NCBI RefSeq assembly: GCF_017811755.1
Contig: NZ_JADDJF010000027.1
Location: 1 to 44,199, forward strand
Reading direction: 5' to 3'
Length of the DNA: 44,199 nucleotides
Source: Pararhodobacter sp. SW119
GTDB taxonomy: Bacteria > Pseudomonadota > Alphaproteobacteria > Rhodobacterales > Rhodobacteraceae
The notes below the pieces were generated by a model, which was not told the DNA's origin, did not search any database, and saw only the letters and a program-made list of their open reading frames with translations. The position numbers and the translations under genes are program-made. Below, piece by piece: positions 31,212-39,662 of the stretch. How positions within the stretch are numbered: the stretch's first letter is position 1; every line of letters starts with the position of its first letter.

Positions 31212-32491
31212 TGTTCGACCTGATCGTGAAGGGCGGCACGCTGCCCGATGGGCGGGTGGCCGACATCGGCATCCGCGGCGACCGGATCGCGGCGGTCGAG
31301 GCGCTGCCCGACGGGGTCGAGGCCGGCGCGGTCATCGAGGCCGCGGGCGATCTGGTCAGCCCGCCCTTCGTCGATCCGCATTTCCACATGGACGCGACGC
31401 TTTCCTACGGGCAACCGCGCATCAACGCCTCGGGCACGCTGCTGGAAGGCATCGCGCTCTGGGGCGAGCTTCGCGAACAGGCGTCGGTCGAAGCGATGGT
31501 GGAGCGCGCGCTTGCCTATTGCGACTGGGCGGTCTCGGAGGGGCTCTTGGCGATTCGCAGCCATGTCGACACCACGCCCGATCACCTCAACACCGTCACC
31601 GCGCTGCTGGAGGTGCGCGAGAAGGTCCGCGACTACATCGACCTGCAACTGGTGGCCTTTCCGCAGGACGGGCTTTACCGGGCGCCGAACGGGCGGGAAA
31701 ACCTGATCCGGGCGCTTGATCGCGGCGTCGATGTCGTGGGCGGCATCCCGCATTTCGAACGCACGATGGAGGAGGGGTCGCGATCCGTCCGCGACCTCGC
31801 CACCCTCGCCGCCGAGCGCGGCCTGCCCATCGACCTGCATTGCGACGAAACCGACGACCCGCTGAGCCGCCATGTCGAGACGCTGACGCATGAGGTGCGC
31901 CGCCTCGGCCTGCAGGGGCGCGCCGCCGGTTCGCACCTGACCTCGATGCATTCGATGGACAATTACTACGTCTCGAAACTGCTGCCGCTGGTGGCCGAGG
32001 CCGGGCTGGCGGCGATCCCCAACCCGCTGATCAACATCGTCCTGCAAGGTCGGCACGACACCTTTCCCAAGCGTCGGGGCCTGACGCGGGTGAAGGAGAT
32101 GCAGGCGCATGGCATCACCGTGGGCTGGGGTCAGGATTGCGTGCGCGACCCGTGGTACAGCCTGGGCACCGCCGACATGCTGGACGTGGCCTTCATGGGG
32201 CTGCATGTCGCGCAGATGACCCACCCCGACGAGATGCGCCGCTGCTTCGACATGGTCACGGTCCAGAATGCGCGCATCCTGGGGCTGCGGGACTACGGGC
32301 TGGCCCCCGGCTGCACGGCCTCGCTGGTGGTGCTGGATGCCGGCGACCCGGTCGAGGCGATCCGCCTGCGCCCGGCCCGGCTGGCGGTGGTGTCGAAGGG
32401 GCGGATCGTGGCGCGCAGCCCGCGCGGCGATGCCGGGCTGACGCTGCCGGGGCGACCGAAGGCCATCCGGCGACGGCACCCGACGGGCTGA
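31211..32491 (+). CDS. CodA-like amidohydrolase, probable 5-methylcytosine/cytosine deaminase
   Basis: The 426-residue amidohydrolase aligns closely with E. coli cytosine deaminase CodA. Metal and active-site residues are kept: His57 and His59 (PHFHM), Gln152 (FPQDGL), Glu213 (HCDETDD), His242 (SHLTSMHS) and Asp309. CodA has Asp313-Asp314 (GHDDVFDPWY) where this protein has Asp309-Cys310 (GQDCVRDPWY). Asp314 shuts out 5-methyl groups, and characterised bacterial 5-methylcytosine deaminases, including one from R. sphaeroides, lack it. The product would be thymine. It closes the BMP importer operon. Activity is inferred. Confidence 0.85.
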   Translation: MFDLIVKGGTLPDGRVADIGIRGDRIAAVEALPDGVEAGAVIEAAGDLVSPPFVDPHFHMDATLSYGQPRINASGTLLEGIALWGELREQASVEAMVERALAYCDWAVSEGLLAIRSHVDTTPDHLNTVTALLEVREKVRDYIDLQLVAFPQDGLYRAPNGRENLIRALDRGVDVVGGIPHFERTMEEGSRSVRDLATLAAERGLPIDLHCDETDDPLSRHVETLTHEVRRLGLQGRAAGSHLTSMHSMDNYYVSKLLPLVAEAGLAAIPNPLINIVLQGRHDTFPKRRGLTRVKEMQAHGITVGWGQDCVRDPWYSLGTADMLDVAFMGLHVAQMTHPDEMRRCFDMVTVQNARILGLRDYGLAPGCTASLVVLDAGDPVEAIRLRPARLAVVSKGRIVARSPRGDAGLTLPGRPKAIRRRHPTG

Positions 32492-32613
32492 TTTCAGCGT
32501 CCCTCTCGCGTCCCCTTGATCGCTCAGATGCGGGGGTCCCCGATGCCCGGAGGGCGGATTAAAATCAGGTAAATTTTTCAGACGAAATCTTTTTCTTTCA
32601 ATGACTTGCTTGC

Positions 32614-32631
32614 GCGTCCAAATTTGGACGC
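32614..32631. promoter_or_regulatory. 18-bp perfect palindrome, operator-like
   Basis: GCGTCCAAATTTGGACGC is fully self-complementary and borders an AT-rich tract. It has no T run, so it is not a simple terminator. A binding site for a dimeric regulator or the start of a small transcript ending at 32748 is possible, but no regulated gene is visible. Confidence 0.45.
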
Positions 32632-32724
32632 TCGCCGGCCTTGCGCCGAAATGACGGACTTCCGGCGCGCGCTCGGGGTGCGATGGCGCGCAATTCGCTG
32701 CCGAAACGCAGGCGCAAGACACGA

Positions 32725-32748
32725 AAGGCCCCGCCGGGGCGGGGCCTT
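32725..32748 (-). terminator. Terminator of rpmB (possibly bidirectional)
   Basis: An 11-bp palindromic stem AAGGCCCCGCC/GGCGGGGCCTT with a tight centre lies 24 bp after the rpmB stop codon. On the minus strand it runs into TTTCGTG. On the plus strand only TT follows. Confidence 0.75.
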
Positions 32749-32771
32749 GCATCGGGTCGATTCGGACCGGC

Positions 32772-33062
32772 TCAGGCGGCGGGTTGCGCGGCCTTGGCGA
32801 TGTCCTTCTTGATCTTCAGCGCGCGGGCGGACAGCTCGTCGTCCTTGGCCTTGGCCAAGAACGCATCCAGCCCGCCGCGGTGGTCCACCGAGCGCAGCGC
32901 CGCCGCCGAGACGCGCAGCGAATAGCTTTGCCCCAGCGATTCGGACGAAAGCGTCACATCCACCAGGTTCGGCAGGAAGCGACGCCGGGTGCGGTTGTTG
33001 GCGTGGCTCACGTTGTTGCCCGACATCGGGCCCTTGCCCGTCAGTTCGCAGCGGCGCGACAT
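32772..33062 (-). CDS. rpmB: 50S ribosomal protein bL28
   Basis: The 96-residue protein has the bL28 pattern [35 protein letters not shown] and [20 protein letters not shown]. It has the alphaproteobacterial C-terminal extension ending in Lys/Ala-rich helix. The ATG at 33062 follows GAGGAT; the frame is open further upstream, but without a ribosome site. It is a single-gene unit with its own terminator. Confidence 0.97.
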   Translation of the reverse strand: MSRRCELTGKGPMSGNNVSHANNRTRRRFLPNLVDVTLSSESLGQSYSLRVSAAALRSVDHRGGLDAFLAKAKDDELSARALKIKKDIAKAAQPAA

Positions 33063-33157
33063 GGTGCTATCCTCGTCTTTCGGCGGGGCGCTTGCACGGC
33101 GCCCGGTCAATGGCAATGGGCGCTGCTGCGGCAGCGCCCGGAATCTAGACGCAGCCT

Positions 33158-34153
33158 CTAAGCGGTCCCGTCCGGCGCGTCAAGGGGGCCAAGCCCGTCG
33201 AGAAGCGCTTGCGCGGCTGCCCCCGCGCTGGTCTCGCCGCGGGCGACGGCTTCGGCAAGCGCCGCCATGCGCCGGCGGGCGGCCGGGGTTTCCAGCCGGG
33301 CCAGGAGCGCGCGGCGGACCTCCTCGCTGAACCAGTGGCGCGCCTGCGCCGCCCGCCGGTTTTCCCAGTGACCCTGCGCGCGCCGCCAGTCGACCAGCGC
33401 GCCGATGTCCTCCCAGACCGATTCGAGCCCCACCTCCTCCTGCGCCGAAACGGTGATCGCCTTGGGAAAGCCGGGCGGGTCCTGCTCGCGCGCGCGCAGA
33501 AGGCGCAGCGCGCCGGCATAGTCCGCGCGCGTGCGCTGCGCCTGCGCCTTCAGCTCGCCATCGGCCTTGTTGACGACGATCAGGTCCGCCACCTCCATGA
33601 TGCCGCGCTTGACGCCCTGCAGTTCATCCCCGCCTGCGGGCGCCAGCAGCAGCAGGAAGACATCCGACAGCTCCGCCACGACGGTTTCGGACTGGCCCAC
33701 GCCAACGGTTTCGATGAGCACGATATCGAAGCCCGCCGACTCGCACAGCGCCACCGCCTCGCGCGTGCGGCGGGCAACGCCGCCCAGGTGGGTCTGGCTG
33801 GGCGAGGGGCGGATGAAGGCGTTGGGATGCCGCGCCAGCCGCTCCATCCGCGTCTTGTCGCCCAGGATCGACCCGCCGGTTCGGGCCGAGGACGGGTCGA
33901 CCGCCAGCACCGCGACCTTCAGGCCCCTGTCGCACAGCATCATCCCGAAGGCTTCGATGAGGGTCGACTTGCCCACGCCGGGCGTGCCGGACAGCCCGAT
34001 GCGCACCGCCTCGCGCCCATGCCCGGCAAGTTCGTCGAGCAGCGCCGCCGCCCGCTCGCGGTGATCGGCGCGGGTGCTTTCGACCAGCGTGATCGCGCGC
34101 GCGAGGGCACGCCGGTCGGCCTTCAGGATCGCGTCGGCAAGCTCGGTGGTCAT
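33158..34153 (-). CDS. meaB: Methylmalonyl-CoA mutase-associated GTPase MeaB
   Basis: MeaB is a G3E GTPase that loads and protects adenosylcobalamin-dependent methylmalonyl-CoA mutase. The 331-residue protein has the P-loop GTPGVGKS (residues 56-63), [20 protein letters not shown], the switch region [10 protein letters not shown] and the NKAD guanine-recognition motif. AAGGAGG is placed ideally before the ATG at 34153. The mutase genes are not in the window. It is divergent from hrpB. Confidence 0.93.
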   Translation of the reverse strand: MTTELADAILKADRRALARAITLVESTRADHRERAAALLDELAGHGREAVRIGLSGTPGVGKSTLIEAFGMMLCDRGLKVAVLAVDPSSARTGGSILGDKTRMERLARHPNAFIRPSPSQTHLGGVARRTREAVALCESAGFDIVLIETVGVGQSETVVAELSDVFLLLLAPAGGDELQGVKRGIMEVADLIVVNKADGELKAQAQRTRADYAGALRLLRAREQDPPGFPKAITVSAQEEVGLESVWEDIGALVDWRRAQGHWENRRAAQARHWFSEEVRRALLARLETPAARRRMAALAEAVARGETSAGAAAQALLDGLGPLDAPDGTA

Positions 34154-34261
34154 CGGCGGCCTCCTTCGCGGAGTGTCTTGCCCGCGTCGCACCGGGCTGT
34201 CCAGTACCGCACCGCGTTGCCCGGGCTGGAAATCGGACCCGCGCCGCCGCATAAGCCGGTG

Positions 34262-36700
34262 ATGGACCTTCCCGGCGATCCGCAACCCATCGACCCGTTG
34301 CTGTCACGTCTTTGCGCGGCCTTGGAGGCGCAGGGGCAGGCGGTGCTGCAGGCGCCGCCCGGGGCGGGCAAGACGACGCGGGTGCCGCTGGCGCTGCTGG
34401 GCACGATCCAGGGGCGGATCGTGATGCTGGAGCCCCGGCGGCTGGCGGCACGCGCCGCCGCCGAGCGCCTGGCCGAGACACTGGGCGAACCGGTCGGCAA
34501 GACCGTCGGCTACCGTATCCGGGGCGAGGCGCGCACGGGTCCCGCGACGCGGATCGAGGTGGTGACCGAGGGCATCCTGACCCGGATGCTGCAATCGGAC
34601 CCCTCGCTGGACGGGATAGGCGCGGTGATCTTCGACGAGTTTCACGAACGCTCCCTGAATGCCGATCTGGGGCTGGCGCTGGTGCTGGAGGCGCGTTCAG
34701 CGCTGCGCCCCGACCTGCGGCTTCTAGTCATGTCCGCGACGCTGGAGGCGGGACCCGTGGCCGACCTGATGGGGGGCGCGCCGGTGCTGACCGCCGAGGG
34801 CCGCGCCTTTCCGGTGGAGACCCGTTGGCTCGACCGGCCGCTGACGCGCGAGACCCGGCTGGAAACGGCGACGGCCGATCTGATCCTGCAGGCGCTGGCT
34901 GCGTGCGACGGCGGCGTGCTGGTCTTCCTGCCCGGCGAGGGCGAGATCCGGCGCACGGCAGCGGCGCTTTCGGGCCGGCTGCCGCAGGATGTCACCCTGC
35001 ATCCACTCTACGGTGCGCTGCCCTTCGCCCAGCAACGTGCCGCCATCGCGCCGGCCCTGGCGGGGCAGAAGCTGGTGCTGGCGACGTCCATTGCCGAGAC
35101 CTCGCTGACGATTTCCGACATTCGCGTGGTGGTCGACGCGGGCCGCGCGCGGCGGGCGCGCTATGACCCGGCCTCGGGCATGACGCGGCTGGTGACCGAA
35201 CCCGTCAGCCGGGCCGAGGCTGAACAGCGCCGCGGCCGTGCCGGGCGGGTGGCGCCGGGGGTTTGCTACCGGCTCTGGAGCCGCGCGCAGGAGGGGGCGC
35301 TGTCCGCCCATCCGCCGGCCGAGATCGAGGCCGCGGATCTGGCCGGGTTGGCGCTGGAACTGGCGCTATGGGGATCGGACAGGCTGGCGTTCCTGACGCC
35401 GCCGCCCGAGGGAGCGCTGGCCGAGGCGCGCGATCTGCTGCGCGATCTCGGCGCGCTGGACGGGGCAGGGCGGATCACCACTCACGGCCGGGCGATGGCG
35501 GCGCTCCCGCTCCACCCGCGCCTTGCGCACATGCTGCTGATCGCCGGGCGCGGCGCCGCGCCGCTGGCGGCGCTGCTGGCCGACCGTGACCCGCTGGTCG
35601 GCGCCCCGTCCGATCTGTCGCTGCGCCTGAAGGCGGTTGCCGGCGCGACCGTGGCCCATGCGCTGCGCCGCGACGCGCTGGACCGCATCCGCGCCGAGGC
35701 GAAGCGGTTGGCACGGATGGTTCCGGAAGCGCCGGGTTTCGTGCCGGCCGAGATGGCCGCGCTGGCCTACCCCGACCGTATCGGCCAGCGCCGGGGAGGC
35801 GCGGCGCCACGCTACCTGCTGTCGGGCGGTAAGGGGGCAGTTTTTGACGACGACGACCCGCTGGGGACGGCGCCCTGGATCGTCGCGACCGACCTCGATG
35901 GCGACCCGCGCGAGGCGCGCATCCGCCAGGCGCTGCCGCTGAGCGGAGGCGCGATCCGGGCGCTTCTCGGTGAAAGGATCGCAAGTCAGCAGGTCTGCGC
36001 ATGGGACGCGCGCGCCGGACGGATCGTGGCGGCGCGGCGCGAACGCCTGGGCGCGCTGGTGCTGTCCGAACAGCGCTGGGACGCCCCGCCGGAAGCCCGT
36101 GCGCGGGCGGCGCTGGAGGGGGTGCGGGCGATGGGGCTGGAGGTTTGCGGAATGACGGGCGAGGCGCGGCGGTTGCAGGCGCGGGTCGCGTTGCTGCGCG
36201 GGCAGGGGGTCGCGTTGCCGGATCTGTCGGACGCGGGGATACTGGCGCGGGCCGAGGACTGGTTGCTGCCCTGGCTGACGGGCGTGCGCACGGCGGCCGA
36301 TTTGCGCGCGCTGGACCTGACCGAGGCGCTACGCGGCGCGCTGGACTGGGAGCAGGCGCAGGTGCTGGACCGGCTGGCGCCGGCGCGGTTCCAGACGCCA
36401 CTGGGCCGGCGGGTGGCCATCGACTATGACAGCGGGAAGCCGGCCATCGCCTTGAAACTGCAGGAGATGTTTGGCGTGACCGAGCATCCGACGGTCGGCC
36501 CCAACCGGCTGCCGGTGCAGGTCACGCTGCTGTCGCCCGCCGGCCGGCCGCTGCAGGTGACGACCGATCTTCCGGGCTTCTGGGACGGCGCCTATGCGGA
36601 GGTCCGCAAGGAGATGCGCGGCCGCTATCCCCGCCATCCCTGGCCCGAAGACCCGCGCGCCGCGGACCCGACGCTCCGGGCCAAGCCGCGCAGTCGGTGA
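34262..36700 (+). CDS. hrpB: ATP-dependent helicase HrpB
   Basis: An 812-residue DEAH/RHA-type superfamily 2 helicase of the bacterial HrpB family. Motif I is APPGAGKTT (residues 31-39), motif II is DEFH (125-128), motif III is MSATL, and [13 protein letters not shown] is motif VI. The C-terminal half holds the HrpB-specific domain ([20 protein letters not shown] and [20 protein letters not shown]). HrpB is linked to mRNA processing and to outer-membrane phenotypes in some bacteria. The ATG is at 34262; a longer frame runs antisense through meaB and is rejected. A repeat copy follows its stop. Confidence 0.95.
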   Translation: MDLPGDPQPIDPLLSRLCAALEAQGQAVLQAPPGAGKTTRVPLALLGTIQGRIVMLEPRRLAARAAAERLAETLGEPVGKTVGYRIRGEARTGPATRIEVVTEGILTRMLQSDPSLDGIGAVIFDEFHERSLNADLGLALVLEARSALRPDLRLLVMSATLEAGPVADLMGGAPVLTAEGRAFPVETRWLDRPLTRETRLETATADLILQALAACDGGVLVFLPGEGEIRRTAAALSGRLPQDVTLHPLYGALPFAQQRAAIAPALAGQKLVLATSIAETSLTISDIRVVVDAGRARRARYDPASGMTRLVTEPVSRAEAEQRRGRAGRVAPGVCYRLWSRAQEGALSAHPPAEIEAADLAGLALELALWGSDRLAFLTPPPEGALAEARDLLRDLGALDGAGRITTHGRAMAALPLHPRLAHMLLIAGRGAAPLAALLADRDPLVGAPSDLSLRLKAVAGATVAHALRRDALDRIRAEAKRLARMVPEAPGFVPAEMAALAYPDRIGQRRGGAAPRYLLSGGKGAVFDDDDPLGTAPWIVATDLDGDPREARIRQALPLSGGAIRALLGERIASQQVCAWDARAGRIVAARRERLGALVLSEQRWDAPPEARARAALEGVRAMGLEVCGMTGEARRLQARVALLRGQGVALPDLSDAGILARAEDWLLPWLTGVRTAADLRALDLTEALRGALDWEQAQVLDRLAPARFQTPLGRRVAIDYDSGKPAIALKLQEMFGVTEHPTVGPNRLPVQVTLLSPAGRPLQVTTDLPGFWDGAYAEVRKEMRGRYPRHPWPEDPRAADPTLRAKPRSR

Positions 36701-36737
36701 GCGCCTGAGCCCCGATCTGGCCCGCCGGCAGGGTGCT

Positions 36738-37053
36738 GGAAAGTGTATGGCAAGCGGCTGGCAAGCGTATGGCAAACGTATGGCAGTTCCGAACGCTGCG
36801 GCAAGGATCAGGCAAGGACTGCGCCCGCCGGTTTCGTCTGTCGCGGCGGCGGTTGCAGGGGGGCGCTGCCCCCCTCTTGGCTGCGCCAATTCACCCCCCG
36901 GGATATTTATGGACAGATGAAATCGGTGGGGGCGGGGACTGCCCGCCCTCGGCGGCGGGGCCTCTTTTCGCCGCGCGCGAAGCGTGCGGCGCCCGGCCCA
37001 ACGCGAGGAAGGTTGTGCGCGGAACGCGCACAGCCTGACGAGGGGCGGGAGTA
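36738..37053 (+). repeat. Dispersed ~316-bp hairpin-rich repeat, copy 3 (long form)
   Basis: Its reverse complement matches 193-508 along its whole length. It contains the hairpin CGCCGCGCGC-GAA-GCGTGCGGCG (36969-36991, one G-U pair as plus-strand RNA), TGTGCGCG-GAA-CGCGCACA (about 37013-37031), and AGGGGGG-CGCTG-CCCCCCT near 36858. It fills most of the 434-bp convergent gap between hrpB and the TRAP permease, which holds no credible gene. It is inverted relative to copy 1. Confidence 0.85.
36745..36788 (+). repeat. Tandem array of four 11-bp TGGCA units, copy 3
   Basis: GTATGGCAAGC, GGCTGGCAAGC, GTATGGCAAAC and GTATGGCAGTT are followed by CCGAACGCTGCGG. It starts 45 bp after the hrpB stop, in the sense direction of hrpB, and forms the first part of the long repeat. 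Confidence 0.9.
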
Positions 37054-37134
37054 CCTCCGTCACCACCTCCCTCGGGTTCCGGGCGCTCGAGACTTGCCCG
37101 GGGGCTGCCGAGGGCGATTGCCCCGGACTCGCCC

Positions 37135-39546
37135 TCAGTCCAGTCCGCGCGCGGCGTTCTTCGGGGTCAGGACGCCCTTCTGGATCGCGAAGACGAACCC
37201 GGCAATCGCCAGCCCGATGAGGTCCGAGGTCCAGCCGCCCATGATCATCCCCAGCGCGCCGACCAGCGCCACGATGCGCAGCAGCGGATTGAGCTTGCCA
37301 AACATCCAGCCCTGCACGGCCGAGGCCATGAAGTAGATGCCGACGGTGGCGGTGACGAAGACATGCAGCACCTCGAGGAAGGAGCCCTGCATCAGCAGCG
37401 ACGGCGCGAAGAAGAACATGAACGGCACGACGAAGGCGGCGATGCCGATCTTGAAGCTTTCCACGCTTGTCCTCATCGGGTCCGACCCGGCAATCGCCGC
37501 GCCCGCATAGGCCGCCAATGCGACGGGTGGCGTGATCGCCGACATCACCGCGTAGTAGAAGATGAAGAAATGCGCGGTCAGCGGCTCGATCCCCATGCGG
37601 ATCAGGCCGGGGGCGACGACGCTGGCGGCGACCGCATAGGCCGCCGTCGTCGGCATCCCCATGCCCAGGATGATCGCCACGCACATCGCGAAGAAAAGCG
37701 CCAGAAGCTGGCTTTGCCCGGCGATCGCCATCAGCACGCCGGAAAGCCGCGTGCCGATGCCGGTGATCGCGATCACGCCGACGATGACCCCGGCGGCGGC
37801 GCAGACCGCGACCAGTTGCAGCGACATCTTCGCCGCGATCTCGAACGCGTAGGGGACCATCTTGAAATGCTCGGCGGTGCGCGCGACGGCGGCGCGGGCG
37901 TTCGGGTTGCGCCCGGCCATCAGCACCAGCCCGCCGATGGCCAGACCGCTCGCCAGTACCGACCCGCCGAACTGCATCAGCCAGTCCGGCCCGGTGCCGT
38001 AGAGCAGCGCCGTGGCCAGCACGTAGAGCGGGACCAGCGCGACGACGAAGAGGAAGAGCGCGAGCAACTGGTTGAACCAGCCCTCGGCCCGGCCATCGAG
38101 GAAGATGCGGACGTAGCTGACCACGAAGGCCGCGATCATCGCGACGGTGCCCGCCCGGATCACCGAATAGCCGACATAGAGCGCGCCGATCAGCATCACG
38201 ATGGGAATGAACAGATAGGCCTGGCGGGCCATGGCGCGGAACTTCGGCAGTTCCTCGCGCGGCAGGCCCTTCATGCCGTTGCGCAGCGCCTCCTTGTCGA
38301 CCATGAAATAGACCGACAGGAAATAGAGCACCGCGGGAATGATCGCGGCGATGACGATCTCGCGGTACTGGATGCCGGTGATCTCGGCCATGATGAAGGC
38401 GCCGGCGCCCATGATCGGCGGCAGGATCTGCCCGCCCGAGGACGCCGCGGCCTCGACACTGGCGGCGGTCTGGGGGCGGTAGCCAACCTTCTTCATCAGC
38501 GGGATGGTCAGCGAGCCGGTTGAGACCACGTTGCCTGCCGAGGTGCCGTTGATCATGCCCATCAGGCCCGAGCCGAAGATGGCGACCTTGGCCGGTCCGC
38601 CGCGGGCGCCGCCGGCGGCGGCGAAGGCGAAGTTGATGAAGTATTCGCCGACGCGCGACGCCTGCAGGAAGGCCGCGAAGGTGATGAAGAGGATGATGTA
38701 GGTCGAGGATACCGCTATGGTCGGTCCCAGCACGCCGATGTCGGTGTAGATGCGCGCGAAGAAGCGCTCTGGTGAATAGCCGGAATGGGTGAGGAAGCCC
38801 GGCAGCCAGGGGCCAACGAAACCGTAGGCGACGAAGACGGCGACGATGATGACCAGCGCCATGCCGGCCAGCCGGCGCGTCAGTTCCAGGATCAGCAGGA
38901 TCCCGGCGATCGCCGCCCACATGTCGTTGGCATGCGGGAAGACCCCGGCGCGGTTGCGCAGGAATTCCGCATGCGCGATGATGTAGATGCCCGCGGTCAG
39001 CGCCGCGATGGCCAGAAGCGCGTCGGCGATGGCGAGGCGGCCGCGGTCGCGGTCGGGGAAGAGCCAGCTTGCCGCCAGTGTGATGACGGTGCCGGCGATG
39101 AGCGGCCAGCCGAAGGTGGTCACGAGGTAGTCGGGCGCCACGCCCATGCGCACCCGCTCTCCGCTGACGATGGCGTAGACGATGCTGACCAGGGCGACGC
39201 CCAGCAGCGCCGCCCCGGCGCCGAGGACCAGCCATTCCAGCGGCGCGCGGTCCCGGCGCGCATGGGGTTCGGTATCGGGGAACAGGACCGACGAATAGAG
39301 CAGGAAACCCAGCATCAGCCCGCCGGTGACATGGATGAGACGGTAGACCCAGGTCTCCAGGGGGTAGAGGTTCATCACCACGATGTGGAACGCGGTATAG
39401 AGGATGCAGGCGGCGGCGATCGCCAGATGCGCCCGGCCGGCGAAGACCCGCTGGTTCGAGGTGACGATCTCGCGGTCGACGCCATCGGCGATGGCGGTTA
39501 TCTCTACCTGCGGGCCGTTTTGCGTGCCTTGGTCAGTGGCCGACAT
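37135..39546 (-). CDS. TRAP transporter fused permease (TAXI type)
   Basis: An 803-residue inner-membrane protein that fuses the small (DctQ-like) and large (DctM-like) TRAP permeases, with roughly 18 hydrophobic segments. GLMGMINGTSAGNVVSTGSL, ASSGGQILPPIMGAGAFIMA and AIILGMGMPTTAAYAVAASV are typical of TAXI-associated fused permeases, which use sodium-driven uptake of organic acids or amino acids. The gene lies 114 bp after its binding-protein gene, across two strong hairpins. Substrate unknown. Its end is convergent with hrpB across a repeat. Confidence 0.93.
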   Translation of the reverse strand: MSATDQGTQNGPQVEITAIADGVDREIVTSNQRVFAGRAHLAIAAACILYTAFHIVVMNLYPLETWVYRLIHVTGGLMLGFLLYSSVLFPDTEPHARRDRAPLEWLVLGAGAALLGVALVSIVYAIVSGERVRMGVAPDYLVTTFGWPLIAGTVITLAASWLFPDRDRGRLAIADALLAIAALTAGIYIIAHAEFLRNRAGVFPHANDMWAAIAGILLILELTRRLAGMALVIIVAVFVAYGFVGPWLPGFLTHSGYSPERFFARIYTDIGVLGPTIAVSSTYIILFITFAAFLQASRVGEYFINFAFAAAGGARGGPAKVAIFGSGLMGMINGTSAGNVVSTGSLTIPLMKKVGYRPQTAASVEAAASSGGQILPPIMGAGAFIMAEITGIQYREIVIAAIIPAVLYFLSVYFMVDKEALRNGMKGLPREELPKFRAMARQAYLFIPIVMLIGALYVGYSVIRAGTVAMIAAFVVSYVRIFLDGRAEGWFNQLLALFLFVVALVPLYVLATALLYGTGPDWLMQFGGSVLASGLAIGGLVLMAGRNPNARAAVARTAEHFKMVPYAFEIAAKMSLQLVAVCAAAGVIVGVIAITGIGTRLSGVLMAIAGQSQLLALFFAMCVAIILGMGMPTTAAYAVAASVVAPGLIRMGIEPLTAHFFIFYYAVMSAITPPVALAAYAGAAIAGSDPMRTSVESFKIGIAAFVVPFMFFFAPSLLMQGSFLEVLHVFVTATVGIYFMASAVQGWMFGKLNPLLRIVALVGALGMIMGGWTSDLIGLAIAGFVFAIQKGVLTPKNAARGLD

Positions 39547-39612
39547 GGCTTTCCCCCCTGAATGAAGCCCCGTCTCTGCACTGCGCCGGCCGAAGCCAGG
39601 CGCGACGCCTGC

Positions 39613-39662
39613 GGCGCGGGCCGGACATCTGCCCGGCCCGCGCCAGATCCCGAAGCGGGATC
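39613..39662 (-). terminator. Tandem stem-loops between binding-protein and permease genes
   Basis: GATCCCG-AAG-CGGGATC (39646-39662) overlaps the binding-protein stop codon. Next comes a perfect 12-bp stem GGCGCGGGCCGG/CCGGCCCGCGCC with an eight-base loop (39613-39644). No T run follows. They more likely stabilise the upstream mRNA or give partial termination, keeping binding protein in excess over permease. Confidence 0.7.

Larger units (their letters stand above)
32492..32771. other. 280-bp convergent gap with AT-rich block and palindrome
   Basis: The gap between the deaminase and rpmB holds an unusually AT-rich block (about 32558-32612) and, just beyond it, an 18-bp perfect palindrome (32614-32631). 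No convincing gene is seen; a 17-codon ATG frame at 32600 has no ribosome site. CGGGG-GT-CCCCG near 32532 may end the operon transcript. Confidence 0.55.

Noticed and set aside
32600-32653. 17-codon ATG ORF across the palindrome
   Set aside because: It is preceded by pyrimidines with no Shine-Dalgarno sequence.
33209-34261. Extended N-terminus of hrpB
   Set aside because: The upstream open frame is antisense to meaB; HrpB homology starts at the ATG at 34262.
36329-39235. 968-residue open frame on the minus strand
   Set aside because: It runs antisense through the end of hrpB, through a repeat, and out of frame through the TRAP permease. It is low-complexity Arg/Ala/Gly-rich, a typical high-GC shadow.
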